A DNA stretch of 64,000 nt. It comes from Embleya hyalina. Lineage in GTDB: Bacteria > Actinomycetota > Actinomycetes > Streptomycetales > Streptomycetaceae. Where the stretch lies: contig NZ_BIFH01000013.1 of the NCBI RefSeq assembly GCF_003967355.1, positions 740,651 to 804,650 of the forward strand. Direction: 5' to 3'. Positions 8,346-18,600 of the stretch are shown here, in pieces. The notes under the pieces were generated by a model. It made no database searches, was not told where the DNA came from, and worked only from the letters and a program-made list of their open reading frames with translations. Made by a program: the position numbers and the translations under genes. How positions within the stretch are numbered: the stretch's first letter is position 1; each line of letters opens with the position of its first letter.

Positions 8346-8890
8346 GTGCGTCGCACGCTCGTTGCCATCGGGGTTTTCGCCGCCATGCTCGCCGGAAGCT
8401 CGCAGGCGGTGTCGGCTCCCGCAGGACCGCGGTAGCCGCGGGCCGCGCGTCGTCGGGCGACGGATGGGAACCCGCACCGCCCACGCCCGACTACGACTGG
8501 CCGGCCGGGTTCCGCTGTGATTTCCCGACGCACAGCACGACGCTCGTCGATGAAGTACTTCAGCAGGTCGTGGACACCCACCCCGACGGCCGACCGAGGC
8601 TCGTCGCCTACAAGGGTCCGCTGGTGCTGCGCATCACCAACACGAACACCGGAGCGTCCACCGACGTCGACGCGAGCGGCAGCGCGCTCGTCGAGTATCG
8701 GACCGACGGTTCGCAGATGTGGCGTGCGCGCGGCCCGGTGCCGGCCGGCTGGGCCGAGAACGGCGGCAACATGCCGCGCGGCCTGTACCGCCTCGACGGC
8801 GTCTACTCGCTGGAGATCGCCGCCTCGGGCACCAAGACCCTGTCGATGGAGCACGGCACCGCCGAACCGCTGTGCCCACTGATCGCATGA
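8346..8890 (+). pseudogene. Secreted protein gene split by a frameshift after the signal peptide
   Basis: GGGAGG (8336-8341) precedes GTG 8346, which opens a perfect signal peptide (VRRTLVAIGVFAAMLAG, then SSQAVSAPAG). That frame stops at 8433-8435. The next frame continues without a break from this point as a plausible mature domain (DGWEPAPPTPDYDWPAGFRC, later LVAYKGPLVLRITNTNTGAS and MPRGLYRLDGVYSLEI) and ends at 8890. A one-base change near 8430 would restore a secreted protein of about 180 residues. The body is unrecognised and probably beta-rich. Either the gene is broken in this strain, a base was misread, or expression needs slippage. The next gene's ATG overlaps its TGA. Confidence 0.5.
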
Positions 8891-9387
8891 ACGAACCCCG
8901 TCGCCCGACCGAAAACCCACGCCCCCCGCCCGAACGCGTCACCCCGGGTCCGGCCCGGGCGGCGGAGCACGTCGTTCGTGTTCCGTGCGTCGCGGATCGG
9001 GTCGAGTTGTTGAACCGTGCGATCCACACGGCGAACGAGGATCCCGGCACGTCGTGGAGCATCGTGCTCCAGCCGGGATGCGCCTACACCGTCGCGCAGC
9101 CGTACGGGGGCGTGAACGGTCTGGAAGCGGTCACCGGGAACATCCGCATCGGCTCCCCGGGGCCCGAGACCGCCGTCGTCGACCGCAGCCCGTCGGTCGA
9201 CACCGCGGCCTTCCGGATCCTGGAAGTCGAACAGCGCGGACGCCTGGTCATCGATCGCCTCACCATTCGCAACGGTGCGACGGGCAGCGGCGGTGGCGTC
9301 CTCACCACCACGGACACCCTCATCACCGCGAACACCCCCGACGACTGCGCCGGTTCCCGGCCCCCGGTACCCCATTGCGCAGGATGA
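8887..9387 (+). CDS. Short beta-helix-like protein, probably a truncated right-handed parallel beta-helix
   Basis: A 166-residue product whose ATG overlaps the preceding stop as ATGA. After a Pro/Arg-rich lead, the sequence RVELLNRAIHTANEDPGTSW resembles the opening of choice-of-anchor/CSLREA-type parallel beta-helix proteins. It is followed by repeating strands (GNIRIGSPGPETAVVDRSPS, RLVIDRLTIRNGATGSGGGV). Such proteins usually carry many more coils and a signal peptide. Both are missing here, so this looks like a truncated copy that may depend on the broken upstream gene. Function is unknown. Confidence 0.45.
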   Translation: MNEPRRPTENPRPPPERVTPGPARAAEHVVRVPCVADRVELLNRAIHTANEDPGTSWSIVLQPGCAYTVAQPYGGVNGLEAVTGNIRIGSPGPETAVVDRSPSVDTAAFRILEVEQRGRLVIDRLTIRNGATGSGGGVLTTTDTLITANTPDDCAGSRPPVPHCAG

Positions 9388-9923
9388 GCGGGCCGGACGC
9401 GGGGATCGTCACGCACGGGTGACCGAAGCGCTGTCCCGGGCGATCGAGCCCGCCGGCATCCGGCCGGGGCAGCCCCACATGTGGGTTGCCGCGCCAGGCC
9501 GTGGGGCGGTACGAATGCCGGTGTCCGCTTGCGCGGCGGTGACGTTGCCCGGTGGCACGACACGCGCGTCCCCACCGTTACAGCGAAGTGCCCGGCGCCG
9601 GCGCGGGCTTCGGCGGTACGAGCGCACGCCCCAGCCCCCCGCCGGCCGATGGTTTTCGGTGGGCGGGTTGTTGTAACACTGTCGTTCGGGGCGGGCTGTG
9701 ATGGGTGTGACCAGGGACGACGCGGTGTCGTCGGGGTTTCGGGCGGGGTCGGTCGCGGTGGTTGGCATTCCTTCTCGTGACCATGTCACCGGGCTGTGAC
9801 AGCGGTGTCGTGGTGCGACGACCGGGGTATCGCCCGGGCCGGCGGCTCCGCCATGGTGGTCGAGCAGGCACCGAGGGGTCGAGCGGGTTTCGGCTCCAAC
9901 CACCGGCTATCAAGGGGTCGTTC
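9388..9923. other. 536-base stretch with no supported gene; upstream region of a lipoprotein
   Basis: No frame on either strand has plausible coding composition plus a start signal. A perfect 5-base inverted repeat GTGAC-CAT-GTCAC lies at 9777-9789, 135 bases before the lipoprotein ATG, and TGTGACAG follows shortly after. This could be a regulator site for the downstream gene, but the evidence is slight. Confidence 0.35.
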
Positions 9924-10655
9924 ATGTTCCGCAACCGTCGCACCGCTCTCCTCGTCTCCGCGGCCGTGCTCGGCGGCGCGATGTCGATGACGGCGTGCCA
10001 GGGCTCGGACTCGAACTCGAACTCGGGGGCCGCGCAAGGCTCTTCGCCCGTCGTCCCGCCGGCCGCCTCGCCCGCGGCGTCGACCACCGGCGGCACCGGG
10101 AGCGGCACCGGGAATACCGACTCGGGAGGCAGCGCGGGCGCCGGCGGGACGGAACCCGCCGGGAAGGTGTCCTCCGGGAAGGACTCCGCCGGCAAGACCT
10201 CCGGCGGACAGGGCACGACCTCCGGCGGCAACGGCTCGATCGGCAAGTGCCGCACGGACGACCTGCGGGCCACCGCGCAGGACGCCACCATCGGCGGCGA
10301 CAACGAACTCACCGTCGCGGTGACGTTCAAGAACATCGGCCACAACTGCACGATGTCCGGATTCGCGGGCGTCGACCTCCAGACCGCCAAGGGACCCCTG
10401 TCCGCGAAGCGCGTCGGCGCCCCGGCCGACGCGTTCGTCCTGAAGAGCGACACGTCGGTGTCCTTCGGCGTCACCTACCCCTCCGGCGCCACCGGCGACT
10501 TCGGCGTCAAGATCACAGGCCTCGAGGTCACCCCGCCCGGAGAGACCAAGACCATCACCCTGAACTGGCCCGGCACGCCCACCCTTCCGGTCGTCGACGG
10601 CGCCGGCTCCCCGGTCGATGTCGGCCCCATCGGCAGCGCCGGCCAGGGCGGCTGA
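9924..10655 (+). CDS. DUF4232-type lipoprotein
   Basis: A 243-residue exported lipoprotein. The signal peptide (MFRNRRTALLVSAAVLGGAM) ends in the lipobox MTAC, so Cys should be lipidated and hold the protein on the outer face of the membrane. Residues ~28-105 are a low-complexity Ser/Gly/Thr/Pro linker. From ~109 the folded domain begins with GKCRTDDLRATAQDA and contains LTVAVTFKNIGHNCTMSGF, the pattern of DUF4232 domains common in Streptomyces lipoproteins. The fold is an immunoglobulin-like beta-sandwich. The role is unknown; cell-envelope binding is likely. It is followed by a strong 17-base hairpin. Confidence 0.85.
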   Translation: MFRNRRTALLVSAAVLGGAMSMTACQGSDSNSNSGAAQGSSPVVPPAASPAASTTGGTGSGTGNTDSGGSAGAGGTEPAGKVSSGKDSAGKTSGGQGTTSGGNGSIGKCRTDDLRATAQDATIGGDNELTVAVTFKNIGHNCTMSGFAGVDLQTAKGPLSAKRVGAPADAFVLKSDTSVSFGVTYPSGATGDFGVKITGLEVTPPGETKTITLNWPGTPTLPVVDGAGSPVDVGPIGSAGQGG

Positions 10656-10714
10656 CCGGTCGCCGTCAGCGGCCTTCCGCCGTTCGCGGATCCACCTGAG
10701 GAACGCCTCGCCAC

Positions 10715-10752
10715 CGCCCCGTACGGTCTCGTGCCCGAGACCGTACGGGGCG
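10715..10752. terminator. Strong 17-base-pair hairpin
   Basis: CGCCCCGTACGGTCTCG (10715-10731) and its exact complement CGAGACCGTACGGGGCG (10736-10752) flank a 4-base TGCC loop. A perfect 17-pair stem 60 bases past the lipoprotein stop is a convincing actinomycete-type terminator. It also insulates the oxygenase gene that starts at 10919. Confidence 0.75.
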
Positions 10753-10918
10753 AGCCGGTGTCGCCGACCCGATTCGTGACGTATCCGCGTCGGGCGGCCG
10801 CGTCGGTGCCGCTTCGCCGTTGTCGGGCGGGGAAGGTTGTCACCGATCCGGATCCGCCGGCCGGCCCGACCGGGCCCGTGTCCGGGGCGGGAAGTCGGGC
10901 GCGAGGCAGGGAGTATCC

Positions 10919-11818
10919 ATGAAGGACGAACCCGCCGTCGAACGGCGGCGCCGCTGGGACCGGGCCACGCTGCGGGAAGAGGACTGGCTCATCCACCTCT
11001 CGTCCCGGCCCGCCGGCGCGGCACACCTCGCCCGGCCGACGGACGACGTGGGGGCCGCGACGTACTTCCAGGCGAGGGACGACGTGAGACGCCGCCTCGT
11101 GTCGGCCCTGCGAGAGGGCCCGGGACTGGCGGTCGTGCGCGGTCTGCCCCTGGACGGGCTCACCGATCGGGCATGCGCGGACCTGTGCCGATCGGTCCTG
11201 TCCCTGGTGGGGTCACCCCGTCCACCGGAGTCCGCCGCACCGATGGACCACATCCTGACCACGGGGCCGCTCGCACCCGACGAGCGCCATGACGCCGCAC
11301 GCGGTCCGGCGCACCATCCGGCACTGGCCCCGCATACCGACCGCGCGGGGCCACCCGGGCCCCCTCGCCTGCTCGCTCTCCTGTGCGTCAGACCGGCGAT
11401 CACGGGAGGCGACTCCCTCCTGATCAGCGGCCACACCATCCATGCCCGACTCTCGGCCGACCATCCCGCCGCCCTGCCCACGCTCCGCCGCGATTTCCAC
11501 TTCGGCGCGGAGGCGCACCTCGCACGCACCGGACCCGTCCTCACTCGAACGGGCGGACGACTGACCGTGCACTACAACCGTCACCAGATCGACCGCGGGC
11601 ACGAGGCGGCCGGCGATCCACTGACACACGCCCGGATCGAAGCCCTCGACGCCGTCGACGAAGTACTTCGCGACGAAAGCCTGTTCCTGCGCCTGCCGCT
11701 GCGGCGCGGAGACGTCCTGGTGCTGGACAACACCACCGTCCTGCACGGTCGAACCTCCTTCGTCGACCACCCCGAGCCGCTCCGACACCGCTGCCTGGCC
11801 CGAGCCTGGGCCGATTGA
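10919..11818 (+). CDS. TauD/TfdA-family Fe(II)/2-oxoglutarate-dependent oxygenase
   Basis: A 299-residue enzyme. ATG 10919 has GGCAGGGAG upstream. The iron ligands are visible: HTD (His139, Asp141) and the distal His276 in LHGRTSF, with an Arg ~15 residues later (LRHRCLARAW) for binding 2-oxoglutarate. The DVLVLDNTTVLHGR segment closely matches clavaminate-synthase-like and SyrP-like members. Those members hydroxylate free or carrier-bound amino acids in natural-product pathways. It lies just upstream of NRPS-1 on the same strand, separated by a pseudogene remnant. Amino-acid beta- or gamma-hydroxylation for the peptide is a reasonable inference, but an unrelated catabolic role is not excluded. 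Confidence 0.85.
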   Translation: MKDEPAVERRRRWDRATLREEDWLIHLSSRPAGAAHLARPTDDVGAATYFQARDDVRRRLVSALREGPGLAVVRGLPLDGLTDRACADLCRSVLSLVGSPRPPESAAPMDHILTTGPLAPDERHDAARGPAHHPALAPHTDRAGPPGPPRLLALLCVRPAITGGDSLLISGHTIHARLSADHPAALPTLRRDFHFGAEAHLARTGPVLTRTGGRLTVHYNRHQIDRGHEAAGDPLTHARIEALDAVDEVLRDESLFLRLPLRRGDVLVLDNTTVLHGRTSFVDHPEPLRHRCLARAWAD

Positions 11819-11861
11819 ACCGCACCCGACACCATCCGACGACGGTCCCGGCCGCGGGCGA

Positions 11862-12224
11862 TCAGGGGGGTGTCACGGCCACCGGGGTGAGCCAGGGCAC
11901 GGCCGTGACCGGGGTGGTGGACGGTCGCCCGCACAGCGCCTGTTCCAGGTGGTCGAGGAGCGCGGCGTCGATGGGATGGAGGAGCGGCTTTCCCTCCGGG
12001 CCCAGGGTCTGGTAGCGCTCCAGGTTGATGCCGATCGCGGCCTGCGTGCCGCCGGTGGCGTTCGCGTAGGCCGCGGTGGCGGCCCCCAGAGTGCTCGCGC
12101 TGTAACCCCAGAACGTGCCGCAGCCGAACCTCCACGGCGCGATGCCCAAGCCGTACCCCGCCAGTTCCGGCGGTGCGCCCGGCACGGGCACCGTCGGTCG
12201 GTGACGCGCATGCTCGACGTGCAC
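11862..12224 (-). pseudogene. C-terminal remnant of a serine beta-lactamase/DD-carboxypeptidase family protein
   Basis: About 120 residues on the minus strand match the end of class-C-type serine hydrolases. LAGYGLGIAPWRFGCGTFWG corresponds to the usual YGLG...GH-GG region, followed by TAAYANATGGTQAAIGINLE. The catalytic SxxK and YxN motifs would lie upstream, but the DNA there (12225 onward) has no matching frame. The product could not be an active enzyme. The gene was probably truncated when the flank of NRPS-1 was rearranged. Confidence 0.55.
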
Positions 12225-12654
12225 CCCTGAACGGCGGGCTGGGCGACGACGGGCTCCGGGGCGGGCCGGTGCCGGTCGGAGTGGGTCGTCGGTCTCGACG
12301 CGCGACCAGCGGGGTTCGCCGGGGAGCCTCTTCGGCCCGCCGGGCGGTCCAGCGCCGTTCACTCTTTCGTGTTGTGCGGTGTCGTTGTTCTTGCCCATTC
12401 GACTAACCGACTGGTTGATTTTTCGTATGTTCGGAGAAATGCCGCGAGGGTCGAAAGGCACGATCGGCGATCGACGTGAAGGCATGTCGGGCGGGGACGG
12501 GCCGGGCCTGCCACACGAACAGCGAACCCGGCGACCGCTGTTCGTGCGCCTCCCGTCCGTTCGGGAGCGATCGTCCGGGCGGTGCCGTAGCCGACCGACG
12601 CCGTGTCCGTGACTCCTCGTCCGCTGCCCGAACCGTCCCCATTCGGAGGTTCCG
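12225..12654. other. 430-base upstream region of NRPS-1
   Basis: No supported gene lies here. The region contains an AT-richer patch (12403-12440) with the operator-like repeat at 12402-12419 and a -10-like TATGTT at 12426-12431. It ends with the ribosome binding site of the NRPS gene (GGAGG at 12645-12649). The probable transcription start gives a leader of roughly 200 bases. Confidence 0.45.
12402..12419. promoter_or_regulatory. Operator-like imperfect palindrome upstream of NRPS-1
   Basis: ACTAACCGACTGGTTGAT has a perfect AACC-GACT-GGTT core (12405-12416) and further partial symmetry outside it. This is the usual shape of TetR-family sites. It lies directly before the only AT-rich promoter-like patch upstream of NRPS-1. 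No TetR gene is present in the window. Confidence 0.4.
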
Positions 12655-15600
12655 TTGTCCAGTCCCGGCGCTACGACCGCCTCCTGTCCCGATCCGGCGC
12701 CCGGTTCGAGCCTCGACGAGGGCCGCGAGGAGGTTGCCTCGCGCGCGCTGCCGCTGACCTCCGCGCAACGCGAGTTCTGGCTCGCGGAGCAGCGTCGACC
12801 CGGCATCGGCGCGGTCTACCGGGTCGCGGAGTGCGTGGAGATCCACGGCCCGGTCGACGCCGCGCTGTTCGAGGCCGCGCTGCGGCAGACCGTGTCGGAG
12901 GCCGAGGCCGTGGGCCTGCGCGTCGTCGAGGGCGGCGACGGCCCGATGCAGGTCGTCGACGTGGACCGGCAGTGGTCGCTTCCGCACGTGGACGTCAGCG
13001 GTGAAGACTGCCCCGAGGCGGCGGCACGGGCCTGGGTGGCGGCGGACATGGACACCCCCATGGACGTATCCCGCGGTCCCCTGTTCCGGTTCGCGTTGTT
13101 CCGGCTGGGGACGGACCGCTGGTGGTGGTACGGCAGCAGCCACCACCTGGCGATGGACGGCTTCGGCTTCGCCCTCGTCGCGCGTCGGGTCGCGCGGGTG
13201 TACACGGCCATGGTCGCCGGAAAGGCCACGGGAGCCTCCCCGTTCGGATCGCCGACGCATCTGGTGCGCGCCGATCTGGACTACCGGACCTCCGAACAGT
13301 TCGACGCCGACCGCGCGTACTGGACGAACGTGCTCGCCGACCTGCCCGACCCGGCCCCGCTGCCCGCCCGACCGGACCTCGCGCACACCGAAGTCGGCGC
13401 CGACGACGGCACGTGGTTCCCCGGCGCCGGCCGCAGGACCCAAGCGCGCCCGATGGCATCCCCTGAGGCGTTGCGCGCGGCGAGCGAGCGGAGCGGGACA
13501 CAGCGCTCGCGCTACGTCGTCGCCGCCGCGGCGGCATACGCGCACCGGCTGACCGGCGCGCGCGACGTGCTCCTGGGCCTCGTGGTCTCCGGTCGCATGC
13601 GGCGTGACCTGCTCAACGTCCCGGGCGTACTGGCCAACATCGTGCCGCTGCGCCTGCGGGTGCATCCGGCCATGCCACTGGCGGAGTTGCTCGCGCACGT
13701 CGACGACGCGGTGGAGCAGGCGGTGGCGCACGAGCGCTACCGAGGCGAGGACATCACCCGCGACCTCGGCCTGCCCGACCCCGTCGGCTCCCGGTTCACC
13801 ATGACCGTCAACGTCATGACGTTCGGCGCCTCCCTCACGTTCGCCGGACACCGTTCCACGACGCACAACCTCTCCCGGGGAGGCGTCGCCGGCCCGACAC
13901 TCGTGGTCCTGGAACAGCGCGACGGCGCCGGCATGCGCTTGGAACTGCACGCCCCCGCGGACCGGTACGGCGACGCGGACCTGGTGGACCACCAGACCCG
14001 GTTGCTGCGCCTGCTGGACGCCATGGCCGCGGCCGGCCCCGATCGGCGTATCGGCGATCTCGAACTGCTCTCCGACGACGAGCGCCGCGAGTCGACGGGC
14101 CGCCGCGACGAGGCGCCGGCCGACGTCGCGCGAAGCAGTGTGCCCGAGCTGTTCGAAGTGCACGCCCGCACCACCCCGCGGGCCGTCGCCGTGGTGTGCG
14201 GGGACGACGCCCTGACCTACGGGGAGCTCAACGCCGGAGCGAACCGGCTCGCGCACGCCCTGATCGCCCGCGGCATCGGCCCCGAGGACATCGTCGCCCT
14301 CGTACTGCCGCGCGGCGTCGAGATGGTGACCACGATCCTCGCGGTCCTCAAAACCGGTGCCGCTTATCTGCCCATCGAACCCGGCTGTCCCGCCGCACGG
14401 CTCACGGACACGCTCGCCGACACCGGCGCGGCCCTGCTGCTCACCCACTCCGCGATCCACGCCGCGATCGACCCCGCCCCCGGCACGGATTCGCTGCTCC
14501 TGGACGCCCCCTCGACGGCGGCACTGCTGCGGGATCACCCCGATCGCGACCCGCTCGTCGCGATCGACCCCCGGCATCCGGCCTATGTCATCCACACGTC
14601 GGGTTCGACCGGCCGGCCCAAGGGCGTGGTGGTCTCGCACCGCAACGTGATGCGGCTGTTCGCCATGACCCGGGGCCACTTCGCGTGTGGTGCGGACGAC
14701 GTGTGGACGATGTTCCATTCCTATACCTTCGACGTCTCGGTCTGGGAGATCTTCGGCGCGCTGCTGCACGGCGGGCGCCTGGTCGTCGTCCCCCACGACA
14801 CCACCCGCTCCCCGGAGAAGTTCCTGCGCCTGCTGGTCGACGAGCGCGTGACGGTGCTCTGCCAGACCCCGTCCGCGTTCCATCCCCTGATGCACGCCGA
14901 CCGCGACGCGCCGCGGATCGGGCAGGCGCTCTCGCTGCGCACGGTGACGCTCGTCGGCGAGGCGCTCGACCCCGCCCGTCTGGACGAGTGGTACAGCCGC
15001 CACGGCGACCGCGGGGCGGCGGTACTCAACCTGTACGGCCCCACCGAAACCACGATGTACGTCACCCACGCCGCGTTCGACCGGGCGACCGCCGCCGCGG
15101 CGGGGGCCAGCGTCATCGGCACCGTCCTGCCCGACGTGCGCGCCTTCGTCCTCGACGCCGCCCTGCGACCGGTACCCCCGGGCGTGCCCGGCGAGTTGTA
15201 CCTCGGCGGCGAGGGACTGGCCCGCGGCTATCTGAACCGGCCCGGCCTCACCGCCGAACGTTTCGTCGCCTGTCCCTACGCGACACCGGGCGAGCGGATG
15301 TACCGCACCGGGGACCTGGTGCGTCGGCGCGCGGACGGCGCCCTGATCTACCTCGGCCGCGCCGACCGACAGATCAAGATTCGCGGCTTCCGGATCGAAC
15401 CCGGCGAGGTGGAAACCGTCCTGGCGGCCCATCCGGGCGTGGTCCGGGTCGCGGTCACCGCGCGGGGGGATCGGCCCGGCGACAGGCGCCTGGTCGCCTA
15501 CATCGTCCCCGGCTCGAGTGGTGCGAACGCCGCGGAACTGCGCGAGTACGCGCGGCGGCACCTGCCCGACCACATGGTCCCTTCGGTATTCGTGACGCTG

Positions 15601-18600
15601 GACGCGCTTCCCCTGACGGTGAACGGCAAGCTGGACACGGCCGCGCTCCCGGCCCCCGAGCACCACCCGGGTGAGGCCGGCCGGGCCGCGCGCACCCCCC
15701 ACGAACAGGTGTTGGGCGAGTTGTTCGCCGAGATCCTCGACCTGCCGCGGGTCGGTGCCGACGATTCCTTCTTCGACCTGGGCGGACACTCCCTGCTGGC
15801 CACCCGCCTCATCTCCCGCCTGCGCGCGGTGCTGGGCGTCGAGGTGGGGATCCGCACTCTGTTCGAGGCACCCACCCCGGCCGGTCTGGCCGCCCGTCTC
15901 GACCCGACGGGGCGCACGCGGCCCGTACTGCGCCCACGGGACCGGCCGACGCCGCTGCCGCTGTCCTTCGCCCAGCGTCGCCTGTGGTTCCTCCACCGCA
16001 TGCACGGCCCCACACCCACCTACAACATCGCCGTCGCCCTGCGCCTGTCCGGGGAACTCGACCCGACGGCACTGGAACAGGCCCTGGTGGACGTCGCGCT
16101 GCGACAGGAGAGCCTGCGCACCGTCTTTCCCGTGTCCGAGGACGGACTGCCCTGTCAGCGGGTGCTGGACGAGACGCGAACCCGCCGGCACCTGGCCCTG
16201 CCGGTGACGTCCGTCGACGAGCGGGAACTGGCGGACCGGCTGGCGTCGGCGGCGCGCCGGGGCATCGACCTGCCGACCGAACCCCCGGTGCGCGCCGAGT
16301 TGTTCGCCCTGGCCCCGGACGAGCACGTGCTGTCGCTGGTGGTGCACCACATCGCGGGCGACGGCTGGTCGATCGGCCCCCTGGCCCGGGACCTGACGGA
16401 GGCGTACCGCGCGCGGCGCGGCGGCGGGGCACCCGAGTGGAAGCCGCTGCCGGTGCAGTACGCCGACTACACCCTGTGGCAGCGGCACCTCCTCGGTGAT
16501 CCGGCAGATCCCGAAAGCCTTGCCGCGCGTCAACTGGCCTACTGGAAACAGGCGTTGGCCGGGCTGCCCGAGCAACTCGCGCTGCCCACCGACCGACCCC
16601 GGCCCGCGGTGGCCACCCACCGCGGCGCCACCGTCGACCTCACGCTGGGCGCCGACCTCCACGCCGCCCTGCTCGACCTCGCCCGCGCCCGCGGGGCCAG
16701 TCTGCACATGGTCCTCCAGGCGGGTCTCGCCGCGCTGTTCACCCGGCTCGGCGCCGGGCACGACATCCCCATCGGCACCCCGATCGCCGGGCGCACCGAC
16801 GAGGCCCTCGACGACCTCGTGGGGTTCTTCGTCAACACGCTGGTCCTGCGCACCGACACCGGCGGCGACCCGTCGTTCGCCGAACTCCTCACCCGTGTCC
16901 GCGACACCAACCTGGCCGCCTACGCCCACCAGGACCTGCCCTTCGAACGCCTGGTGGAGGAGCTGAGTCCGACCCGCTCACTCGCGCACCACCCGCTGTT
17001 CCAGGTGATGCTCGCTCTTCAGAACACCCCCGACGCGACGATCGAGCTGCCCGGTCTGCGGGTGAGCGGCCGGCCGACACCCACCGGCACGGCGCGCGTG
17101 GACCTGACCCTCGAACTCACCGAACGGCACACCCCCGACGGCGCCCCGAACGGGATCGTGGGCACCGTCGAATACGCCACCGACGTGTTCGACGGCGCCA
17201 CCGTCGAGACGCTGACCGAACGCTGGACACGCCTGCTGGGTTCGGTGGCGGCCGACCCGGACCGCCCGATCGGCCGAGCGGAGATCATGTCGGCGCACGA
17301 ACGCCGACGCGTGCTCCCGGAGTTCGACCGGGATGCCCCCGCGACGCCGTGGCGGTCGATGCCGGCGCTGTTCGCGGCACGGGCGGAGGAGACACCGGAC
17401 GCGGTCGCGCTGATCGCCGGCGAGAGCCGGTCGACCTACCGGGAGTTGAACGCTCGGGCGAACCGGCTCGCGCACGCTCTGATCGCCCGCGGCGTCGGTG
17501 CCGAGGACGTCGTCGCCCTCGTGCTGCCCCGCTCGGTCGACCTCGTGGTCGCGATCCTGGGCACGCTCAAGGCGGGCGCGGCCTGCCTGCCCGTCGATCC
17601 CGACCACCCGACCGCCGGGGTCCGGTCGATGCTCGACGACGCCCGCCCCGCTCTCGTCGTCGACCGGTCGGACCTGGTCACCGCCCTGCGGGAGGAACGC
17701 CCGGACACCGACCCGGGCATCGCCGTCGACCCCCGGCACGGCGCCTGCGTCCTCCATGCCTTCGGCGCCCACGGCCGCCCCGGGGGAGTGATCGTCACGC
17801 ACGCCGGCATCCCCCACATGGCCGCCGCCCAGGCCGAACTGCTCGAACTCGGCACGGGCAGCCGCGTGTTGCTGCCCGCCGCCGTCGACGTGCTGGTCCG
17901 GGACGTGTGCGCGGCCCTGCTGTCCGGCGCCGCGCTGGTGATCGCCCCGGCGGCCGACGCGCGGTCGGCGCTCGGCGAACCGTCGTCCGCCGGTGCCGCG
18001 TCCGGCGCCGCGTCGCCGAACGCGCTCGCCGACTCGCTGTCGCGCCCGACGCACGGCACCGTGTCGTGGCCCGCGACCGGCAGCTCCGCGGCCGCGATCG
18101 TCGTCGCCGGCGAGGCGCGCCCGGGGGACCCGTCGGCGGCGCCCGGGCGGCGCGTGATCCACGCCTACGGTCCGCCCGAGACCACCGCGTGGGCGACGAT
18201 GAGCGCCCCGCTCGCCCCCACCGGCCCCGTCCCGCCGATCGGCCCCGGCCGGCCCGTCGCGGGGATGCGGGCCTACGTGCTGGACGCCGCCCTGCGGCCG
18301 GTGCCGCCGGGAGTGACGGGGGAGTTGTACCTCGCCGGAGCGGGACTGGCACGCGGCTACCGGGGCCTGCCCGGCCCCACCGCCGAACGGTTCGTCGCCT
18401 GCCCGTGGGGCCGGCCGGGCGAACGCATGTACCGCACCGGCGACCTCGCGGCATGGCGCTCGGACGACGACGGGCTGGACCTTCGCGGTCGCGCCGACGA
18501 TCGGGTCGGGTTCCGCGGCCTGCCCGTCGACCCCGGCGGGATCGAATCCGTCCTGGCCGCCCACCCGGACGTCGACCGGGCCGCCGTCGTCGTCCGGGAG

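Noticed and set aside
12403-16929. Minus-strand open frame of 1508 codons opposite NRPS-1 (and similar ones at 16978-21354, 39712-44766, 48034-52572)
   Set aside because: Composition is dominated by Gly/Arg/Val/Gln typical of the antisense of GC-rich NRPS codons; no domain or start signal.
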